A DNA stretch of 64,000 nt, from contig JASDFA010000018.1 in the NCBI GenBank assembly GCA_035772735.1, positions 145,333,501 through 145,397,500 of the forward strand, written 5' to 3'. The position numbers and the translations under genes are program-made. Numbering within the stretch: the stretch's first letter is position 1; the number at the start of each line of letters is the position of its first letter. The notes under the pieces were generated by a model. It saw only the letters and a list, made by a program, of their open reading frames with translations, was not told the origin of the DNA and made no database searches. Positions 56,419 to 64,000 of this stretch are shown piece by piece. This stretch comes from Datura wrightii (taxonomy: Eukaryota > Streptophyta > Magnoliopsida > Solanales > Solanaceae).

Positions 56419-58858
56419 TGTCACGAATCGAACGGAGGCCGTATCGCAACACAGGACAAGGAGCCCCAAGTGACTCCAAGTCGACCCATGGCATAAGCAT
56501 ACATCTAAATTGATAAAAGAAACTAAATAATAAACAATATAATCATAGCGGAAGTCTAAACTTAAACATAACATTAGAATACACAATCTAAAGCTGAATA
56601 CAATCATATGTCTGATAGCCTCTAAACGTGATGAGTTATTCGGGAAAGACCCGAAACTAACTCAACAAGCTAAAACATAAAATACATAAGGAAATCTGAG
56701 TAGTCTAGTCCTTGGGAGATGAGGACTAACCAACAATGCAAAGGCTAACTCTGATAAGCTGACTACGAACCGAGCTAAACCTGAGAACCGGGTCCTGTAT
56801 CATGAAATGATACAACATAGAGTATGCGGTCAGTACATGAAATGTACTGAGTATACAAGGTAAGTAAAACTGCTTAAGTAAATAAAATCATTTAAGACAA
56901 TGTATAATGTAAAAATAAACCTCAAGAATATGAGAGTAGGGCTTGCATGCATTCTTTCGGAAATCATGATCTCATCGTAATATAACATATAATCATAACA
57001 TATCATAACATAATTGATTGACTCAAAGATGAAATCTGATATTTATATGTACAGCTAAACATTGAGTCAAACTTGCTTTAGAAGAAGCTTACATATGTAA
57101 ATCTCATGAGTAATGAACATGCATAACCGAAATCATGAGGAACAATTGGGACTCGTCTTTTAACCGACATACCAAGGTAGAGCTTATGTGGTCCCAACTA
57201 TCACACTCAAGTCGGTAGAGTCATCCAAAGCCTTTCTAGGGCCAGGGACAATACCATAATATCGATATCAAGCTCATGGGACAATAAGGTCGAAGATAGC
57301 TCACAAGGTAGGTCCCGAAGTAATATATAAGTAAAGACCTACGTTGGCGCGTAATTTTGAGGCATAGGGTGATCGACCCTTAGCCTGCTCGGTGTTATAC
57401 ACTACTCCTAAAAAAAATGCATATGATCTACATCGTTTTTCAACAAAGCACAACATCATCAATTGACGAAGCTCATAAATCAAATACATCTCAAAGCGGA
57501 ATCATACAATAAGCTTTAACTCAAACATACCACAAGCTGAAAAATAATTGGGAGTCTTCTCTCCAAAATCATGTGGTAAGCTATACATATTGAAAGCTTT
57601 AACTTAAAACATACCACAAGCTAAAAATATATGTGGAGTCTTCACCCCAAAACCATGTGTTAAACTTAATTCGAAAAGTCATCAACCATACTTAAACATG
57701 TGGGCATTGCATAAAGCTTTGTCATACTTTGAAATACTCAATTCATATCAAAAACATTATTATCAACATGAGTAGCTTGAAAACATACTTTTCATCATAA
57801 TATCTCATCACCATCATAAATTCATCACAAATCTCATCTTTCATGACTTTTCATCCATGGGCATTTTAGTTCATAAAGCTAGAAACATGATTTTTAATCG
57901 AAAACATTATAAAACTCACCCATGCTTCATAATTCAATGGTAGAAACATAATTAAATCATACCCATGTAAAGAATTAGAAAATTCATGCATTGGGTTCAA
58001 ACCCCATAGATTAGTCATAGATCATTCATCATTATAGAGAGGGATTGGGCATCGGTGTGAAAGAAATCACCCTTTCATAACCCTACATACCTGTTGGTAA
58101 TTGATTCTTACACTTCTTTAGATGCCCAATAGGAAATTGAAGAGAAATTGATGAATGCTAGGCTTGATCACCCCCTCTAGTCTTCTACCTTGCATGCATG
58201 AATGAATAAGGCCTAAAATGAACTTAACCCCTTTAAAAGTCAATATTCATAACTCTAAAAGACGGAGTTTAGGCCTTAGAAGCTTAGGAATTACGGAAAA
58301 TCCCTTACTGAACTCGCAGAAAATAATTGTCAAGTGGTCCCAATGAGGGACCTAATGATTCGTCATCAAGGATCACGACTCGTGGCTTAACTCGTGAAGT
58401 ACACTGCTCGATAGGTCTCATGGGCTCATGACGGATGACTTAATGACTCGTGACCTTGTGACCACGACTCGTGGTCACCATCCATAATGTACACTGCCTT
58501 GGCCTCAAAAAAATTATTCCATGCTGCTCACAACCCTCCCCACGATTCGTGGTGACTGACCACAACTTGTGGGGTCCTCCCATCAAGTACACTGCCCCTT
58601 TCCTTCACTATTCTTACTCATCCACCCCACGACTGACCTAACGACTCGTGGGGCCTGACCAAGAGTCGTGGTCACGTCCGTGGGATCCCATTTCCAAATT
58701 TTCAAATTCATGCCTTGGCCTCCCCCACGAGTCACATCACCGACTCATGGACTCCTCTCACGGGTCTCCTCACGACTTGTTTTGTGTCTGGTGCCAGATT
58801 TTAGGTTTTCCTCTATTTCAACTCTTGGGTCTGATCCTTGGGCTTCCGGGGTATAAAA
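56419..58858 (-). repeat. Element L left (3') LTR
   Basis: 2440 bp, starting TGTCACGAATCGAACGG. It ends CCGGGGTATAAAA where CCGGGGTATAACA is expected from the G LTR. CACGACTCGTGG motifs fill 58360-58790. Confidence 0.83.
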
Positions 58859-58892
58859 ATATCTACCCCTTGGAAACATTCATCCTTGAATA
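58859..58892 (-). other. Element L polypurine tract and stem
   Basis: The minus strand reads CCAAGGGGTAGATAT, with a degenerate stem CATTCATCCTTGAATA at 58877-58892. Confidence 0.7.
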
Positions 58893-59124
58893 TTGGGAAA
58901 CACACAGAAAAGTAGAGAAATGGCATTATCATAATCAAATACTGATCATTTAAATCGAAAACTGATGGAATGACTACCTCCGATTCAAATTACATAGCTG
59001 AACTAAATTCACGAATCATACATACATCCATATACATAAAAGAAACTTGAGCACATGAACTGAATATGAAAACTAAATAGAGTTCTAGGAAAAACTGATA
59101 TCTCAAGCTAAAACTGAGCCAGAA

Positions 59125-60558
59125 GAGAATAAATGTGGGTGTCTAGCAATCATATTCACTTTGGCTTCCCACTAGCTTCCTCAACATTCTGATTTCTTCG
59201 TAACACTTTAACAAAAGCTATTTCCTTGTTCCTTAGCCTTCAACCCAGAATATCAAGTATTTCTACCGGAACCTCCTCATAAGTGACGCTATCTTTCACA
59301 CCAACATTGTCCACCAGGACAACCAGAGTTGGATCAACCAAACACTTATTCAAGAGCGACACATGGAAAACAGTATGCATGGAAGCTAATTCTAAGTTTA
59401 ACTCTAACTCTTAGGCCACCTTGCCGACACGTCTCACGATCCTGTACGGGCCAACATAGCGGGGACTAAGTTTCCCCTTCTTTCGGAACCTCATCACTCC
59501 TTTCATGGGGGACACCTTTAGAAATATCCAATCATCGACCTCAAATTCTAATTCTCTCCTCCTCATTTCGGCATAGGACTTTTGGCGACTCTGGACAATT
59601 TTCAACCTGTCCCTTATCAATTGAACCTTCTCCATAGCCTCATGAACCGAATCTGGTCCTATCATCGTCGTTTCTCCAACCTCAAACCATCCAATGGGTA
59701 ACCTACACCTCTGCCCATAGAGAGCCTTGAACGGTGCCATATTTATACCGAAATGATAGCTATTATTGTATGAAAACTTGATAAGAGGCAAATGCTCATC
59801 CCTACTACCTCTAAAGTAAATCACGCATACTGTCAATATGTCTTCTAGAGTCTGAATTGTCCACTCCGCTTGACCATCTGTTTACGGGTTAAACACTGTG
59901 CTGAGCTTAACCTGTGTACCAAGTCCTTTTTGGAATGACTTCCAAAACTGAGAGATAAATTGAGTATCTCTGTCTTAAATGATGGATAAGGGCACTCCAT
60001 GTAATCAGACTAGCTCTCGGATATATAGTTTGGCATAATCCTCCGCCGAATCCATGGTCTTAACTGGTAGAAAATGTGTAGCCTTGGTCAACCTATCTAC
60101 CACAACCTAAGTGGAGTCATATTGTCAATAAGTACGAAGTAAACCTATGATTAAGTCCCATATGTATTTATTCCCACTTCCAAGTAGGAATACTCATATC
60201 CTTAAGCACGCCTCCTGGCCTCTGATGCTCAACCTTTACTTGCTGACAGTTCGGGCACCTTGCTACAAATTCTGCAATATCCTTCTTCATGTCATTCCAC
60301 CAATAGACTTCCCGTAAGTCATGGTACATCTTGGTGGCACCTTGATGGATAGAATACCTTGATCCAAGAGCCTTGTGCAACATCCAACTCCTCAAATCAT
60401 CAATATCTGGAACATATAGGCGACCCTAGTACCGACGCACACCATTTCCCCCTTTGGAGAAGACCTCTACTTTCTGATTATGAATGGCTTCCTTTAACTT
60501 TACCAAAATCGGGTCCTCATCTTTCCTAGCCTTTTCATCAGTCACCAAGGATGATTCT
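59125..60558 (-). pseudogene. pol: Element L integrase and chromodomain-like tail (degenerate)
   Basis: The zinc-binding region (60168-60395) has YSIHQGATKMYHDLREVYWW and ARCPNCQQVKVEHQ. The core between 59840 and 60150 is broken by stops. The C-terminal part (59411-59836) has EFEVDDWIFLKVSPMKGVM and KKGKLSPRYVGPYRIVRRV. A decayed chromodomain ends near 59125. The linker reaching 60558 is the EDEP..L region seen in A and D. Closest in the window to A and E. Confidence 0.82.
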
Positions 60559-60995
60559 TGATCTTGGGCAGATTTATATGCCCAAGTGATACTCAAACGT
60601 ATCATTTTCGTCTTGTTTATCGTGTAATGTGTTTACACTTTCAGGTAATTGGTAATAAAATGTGAATTTATACTAACCAACATGATTAGCATTGTTTTGT
60701 AGGTAAAAGGTGATTTCGAGAAGCTAAAATGCATGTTGGAGGATATCGGAGTTGGACTTGGATGCGAGCAAAGGAAGAAGCATTGGACTGCACCAATTAA
60801 AGGGGCTCCGCGATGGAGCCGTGTCACGCTGCCATCGCGGAGGCATTCTGCCTGGAGGGTGGAAAAATGCATAAATTCCAGTGGAGCCTCGCGACAGCTC
60901 CGTGGCACGGTGGCAAGCCTCCGCGTTGCATGTTGTGCCATGTTGATGCTTTATACCTGGACCCCCAAATTCCAGTGAGGGTCCGCGTCCACGCC

Positions 60996-61035
60996 GTGTC
61001 ACGGAGGCAGTGCTCCGCGATGCACTCCGTGACAC
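60996..61035 (+). repeat. 11-bp inverted repeat upstream of M TATA
   Basis: GTGTCACGGAG (60996-61006) and CTCCGTGACAC (61025-61035) are perfect arms around an 18-base loop that itself contains CTCCGCGATG. The same block is in B's U3 on the minus strand. Confidence 0.88.
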
Positions 61036-61068
61036 GTTGCTTGTTATTCCAGCAAAAATTCCCATTAG

Positions 61069-61076
61069 TATAAATA
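61069..61076 (+). promoter_or_regulatory. Putative TATA box of M LTR
   Basis: TATAAATA in AGTATAAATAGATC, 33 bases after the inverted repeat, as in B. Confidence 0.65.
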
Positions 61077-61990
61077 GATCACTTAAAGGTATTTTTCATA
61101 ATTCAGACTTGGTGGAGCAAGGACGTGGGTTACAGGCAGTTGAGGGACGAAAAGTTCAGGGTTTTTTCTCTCTTTCTTTCTTCTCTAATTCAATTGTTTG
61201 TATGATTAACACTTGTTTTAGGATGATTAATCAACTAATGAGTGGCTAATTCCCTTCCTTGCTAAGGTTATGAACACTTGTGATGAATTTTGATTATTGA
61301 ATTATATGGGTTTTCATCTTTTTCTTCCATGTTGTTCTATTAATTCTTGTTTCTACTGCATTGGTGTGTGGCTGACATTAATGTACATCTAAAAAGTCCG
61401 ATTTCACTCGAGAGAGCATGAAATTGGAAAGTTGTGAATTAATAGGATATTGTTCTTTACTTGATTTGGGAAAATTGAGTTATGATGTGCTTTCCTGATA
61501 GAAATATACTTGAAAGCCCTATTAGTCAATTTAGGAACCGGAATTGTATTGCTAGGTCATGAATTGCATTTGATCACAGAAGTGTAGACGGATGGTTTAT
61601 GATTCTTAAGTGAGATTAAATACGAGAGTTTTAATCTCTTGGCTAATGTTCTTGGCTAGCAACTGGAAGAAAAGATTAACCAATTTATGATTATAATCAG
61701 TTTCATTACATGTTCTTAACCTCGGCATGCTCATATCCATAGTTTAAATTCAAAGTAGATATTTGTTAGTAGTTTTAGTATACAAAGTATAAAACAAATT
61801 ATTCAAATTTTGGTTACGTTGTTGTCAGCATATTTAGAAGTGAGATAGAATATAGCATACTTAGGCAATTTTCACTTATCCAGAGTCTCCGTGGATCGAT
61901 ACTTGGCTTACTAAAGCCACTTACTACTTGTTTGACCACGTGCATTTGCGTGTCGGTTTTTAACCCCTAACGAACCACCGAACAAGTTTT

Positions 61991-62008
61991 TGGCGTCGTT
62001 GCTGGGGA
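61991..62008 (+). other. Element M primer binding site (tRNA-Asp)
   Basis: TGGCGTCGTTGCTGGGGA, two changes from the tRNA-Asp(GUC) complement, six bases after the LTR. Confidence 0.85.
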
Positions 62009-62122
62009 GACTAGGCAATTGGTGAAACTGTATTAAGTGTAAATTTACTGTATTTTTATTTTATTTTCTTAAGTGTTGACAACTTGGTCTTAGCCTGTAT
62101 TTTGCAGACTTAATTTCTGTGA

Positions 62123-63562
62123 ACACTGGCAAGAGACAAAGAGCTGGTGGAATCTTATATAGAGCCTGAACGTATATTTCATAGTAAACGGAGAGAAGCT
62201 CTACAAAGAAAGCTGCAGTTGCTCAGACAGACTATTATGGAGCAACAAAATCCACCGGTTGTGAGGGCAGTGTTAGTGCCCGATGAAGCAGTAGCAAGGC
62301 CAGTTCGCGAGGTGGCAATCCCACATGCCAACAATGTTACATCAAGTATCCGCAAACCAGAGCCTGGAGGGAGATTTGAACTCAAGCAAAATATGGTGCA
62401 ATTGTTGCACACAAGCGGGCAATTTACTGGTCTCCCTCATGAAGACCCACAACAGCATCTCCAGAACTTTTTGGAGATAAGTGACACTTATATACCCGCT
62501 GGAGTGTCACCTGATTATGTTCGACTTACATTGTTTCCGTTCTCATTACTCGGTGAAGCCAAGAGGTGGTTGAAAGCTGAGCCACCAAATTCTATTTCAA
62601 CGTGGGATGATCTTGCACGAAAGTTCTTGATAAGATTTTTTCCCTCTGGTAAAACAGCCAGACTTAGAAGTCAAATTCTAAGTTTCAAATAGATGGAGGG
62701 AGAAAATTTGTATCAAGCCTGGGAAAGAATTTAAATCCATGTTGCGGGACTGTCCTCATCATCATCAGTCCAATGAGGTGTTGGTGCACACATTTATTGA
62801 GGGTTTGGAACCCCATACCAAAATTTTGCTAGATTCAGCAGCTGGAGGGCAAGCACTGGAAAAGACTTATGAGGAGCTATACACCTTGCTAAACCAGATT
62901 TCACAGGGCAATCCAGAATGGAATGCTGATTCATCACGAGGCGGGGCAAGGAAAGCAGTAGGAGTGCTTGAAGTGGATGGATTTACAGCTATCGCTGCAC
63001 AGATAGCTGCTTTGCAGAATCAATTGAACAACCACTTCAGTAACATGACTTTGAACCAGCCTTCAGCTCCAGTTAATGTAGTCCAGCAAATGTGGTGTGA
63101 AGTGTGTGGAAGCAGTGAGCACTCAGCTGAGTGCTGTGGAGCAAATCCTGATTCGGTTAACTTTGTGGGCAATGCACAAAGAAATAATCAGCAGTATGGT
63201 AGTGGCTACAATTCAAATTGGAGGAGCCATCCAAATTTTTCATGGGGTAGCAACAGCCATCAGGGCCAAAGTTCGGGTCAGGGTATGCAAAGAAATCAAG
63301 GAGGGCAACAGAACTACCAAGCTCAATTCAGAAATAACAATGCCCCTCCTCCACCACCATCACCCAACATTGAGGAGATGTTCAAGACCATGATCGCTAA
63401 TCAAGCGCAATTGCAGGCTGACTATGTTAAATTGGCAGCCGAAGTGAAAAATAACCAGTTAGCGACCAAGGCTCTTAAGTATCAATTTGGGCAATTTGCT
63501 AGTGCCCAGAATACAAGGCCCAGAGGAGGACTGCCTAGCGACACGGATCCAAATCCGAAGTA
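62123..63562 (+). pseudogene. gag: Element M gag
   Basis: The frame opens after a stop at 62120 with no ATG nearby, as in B. Conserved parts are ELVESYIEPERIF, EPGGRFELKQNMVQLLHTSG with FTGLPHEDPQQHLQNFLEIS, then LTLFPFSLLGEAKRWLKAEP and FLIRFFPSGKTARLRSQI. A stop at about 62691 and a one-base shift near 62730 interrupt it. It goes on with LRDCPHHHQSNEVLVHTFIE and a zinc-knuckle-like CEVCGSSEHSAECC, followed by an asparagine/glutamine-rich nucleocapsid. Best-preserved gag of this family in the window. Confidence 0.85.
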
Positions 63563-64000
63563 GGTAAATACAGTGACCACAAGGAGTGGTTTGCAGCTGA
63601 AGGAGGTGGAACCAGAAAGACCACCTCAAAACTCGGGAGCAGAAGAAGTTGAGGGGGAGCAAATTTCAGAAAGGGGGAAGCCCAAAGAAGCTGAATTAGA
63701 AAGACCTCCACCCCCGTTCCCTCAACGATTCAAGAAACACAAGGAGGAGGCGTGTTTCAAGAAATTCATGGAGGTGCTTAAACAGGTACATGTTAACTTA
63801 CCTCTTGTTGATATCTTGCAGGGAGTGCCTAAATATGCCAAATACATTAAAGACATTGTGGCCAACAAAAGTCGTTTGACTGAGTATGCCACGGTAGCTT
63901 TGACGGAGGAGTGCACTTCCCGGATCCAAAATAGACTGCCCACGAAGCTAAAAGACCCTGGAAGTTTTACTATCCAGCTTACTATTGGGCAGAGCATCCG
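63563..64000 (+). pseudogene. Element M gag-protease linker (partial, off window end)
   Basis: After a TAG at 63561 the same frame continues. It includes a proline/glutamate-rich stretch, FPQRFKKHKEEACFKKF, LPLVDILQGVPKYAKYIKD and LKDPGSFTIQLTIGQ, which directly precede the protease active site in B. The window ends before the catalytic DLG. A single base change (CAG to TAG) could explain the stop. Confidence 0.82.

Larger units (their letters stand above)
56419..60558 (-). mobile_element. Element L: Gypsy chromovirus, 3' LTR and integrase, cut by M
   Basis: The 3' LTR (56419-58858) belongs to the family of solo LTR G, followed by a polypurine tract and integrase on the minus strand. M's LTR begins at 60559 inside the pol linker. 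The remainder of L lies beyond the window. Confidence 0.82.
60559..61984 (+). repeat. Element M 5' LTR
   Basis: 1426 bp, starting TGATCTTGGGCA and ending CCGAACA. Its first 30 bases hold the GGGCA..TGCCC stem also found at B's LTR end. Confidence 0.82.
60559..64000 (+). mobile_element. Element M: B-family gag-protease LTR element, runs off the window
   Basis: LTR 60559-61984, tRNA-Asp primer site, gag and the start of protease on the plus strand. The left flank in L is ATTCT (60554-60558), so the right flank off-window should repeat it. Gag and the LTR promoter block are clear relatives of B. Whether it carries RT and integrase cannot be seen here. Confidence 0.87.

Overview
The window reads as repeat-rich, probably pericentromeric or otherwise heterochromatic nuclear DNA of a flowering plant. 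The style of the Ty3/Gypsy polyproteins, the LTR ends, the initiator tRNA-Met and tRNA-Asp primer sites and an Au-like SINE remnant fit a eudicot, perhaps Solanaceae; that family-level call is inference. Almost everything is LTR retrotransposon, nested several layers deep and mostly decayed. I found no complete cellular gene, no tRNA or rRNA gene, no CRISPR array and no bacterial-type operon. No exciting new system stands out. The notable material is the nesting order, several deletion-derived non-autonomous elements, and repeated palindromic motifs in the LTR promoters.

Thirteen elements are named A to M here. Left block: A (plus strand, pol end and 3' LTR; its start lies off-window) sits inside the left LTR of D. 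A's 3' LTR was split by B (2276-9869, minus, TSD GAACC) and by C (9918-19399, plus, TSD TCTT(T/C)). B is a gag-protease element with a tRNA-Asp primer site and no RT or integrase. C has 2.6 kb LTRs and a tRNA-iMet primer site but no recognisable gag or RT. D (minus, to about 27586) has lost RT and RNase H by an apparently in-frame deletion and its outer LTR end is gone. E (minus, 27587-35924) abuts D, has lost the outer part of its left LTR, and interrupts the RT of F (minus, 35925-42963). F's LTR carries solo LTR G (39035-41274, TSD CCTGG).

The stretch 42964-44294 is the only part not clearly LTR retrotransposon. It holds a broken protein-kinase-like exon fragment (minus) and a short SINE-like remnant.

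Right block: H (minus, LTR 44295-46878) was split inside its integrase by I (plus, Athila-like, 47208-53741), and I was split by J (minus, gag plus one LTR). H's remaining integrase ends at 54624 against K (minus, gag plus LTR). K's LTR is cut by L (minus, 56419-60558), and L's pol is cut by M (plus, 60559 to beyond the window end). M is a relative of B with an LTR, tRNA-Asp primer site and gag-protease.

Every coding region examined contains stops, frameshifts or catalytic-residue losses, so none looks able to make a full polyprotein. Elements with clear LTR pairs (B, C) are closely matched and sit in the innermost positions, consistent with them being the younger insertions. Coordinates of clear LTR ends come from TG/CA ends, flanking duplications and comparison of the two copies. 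Truncated junctions are accurate only to about 5-20 bases.
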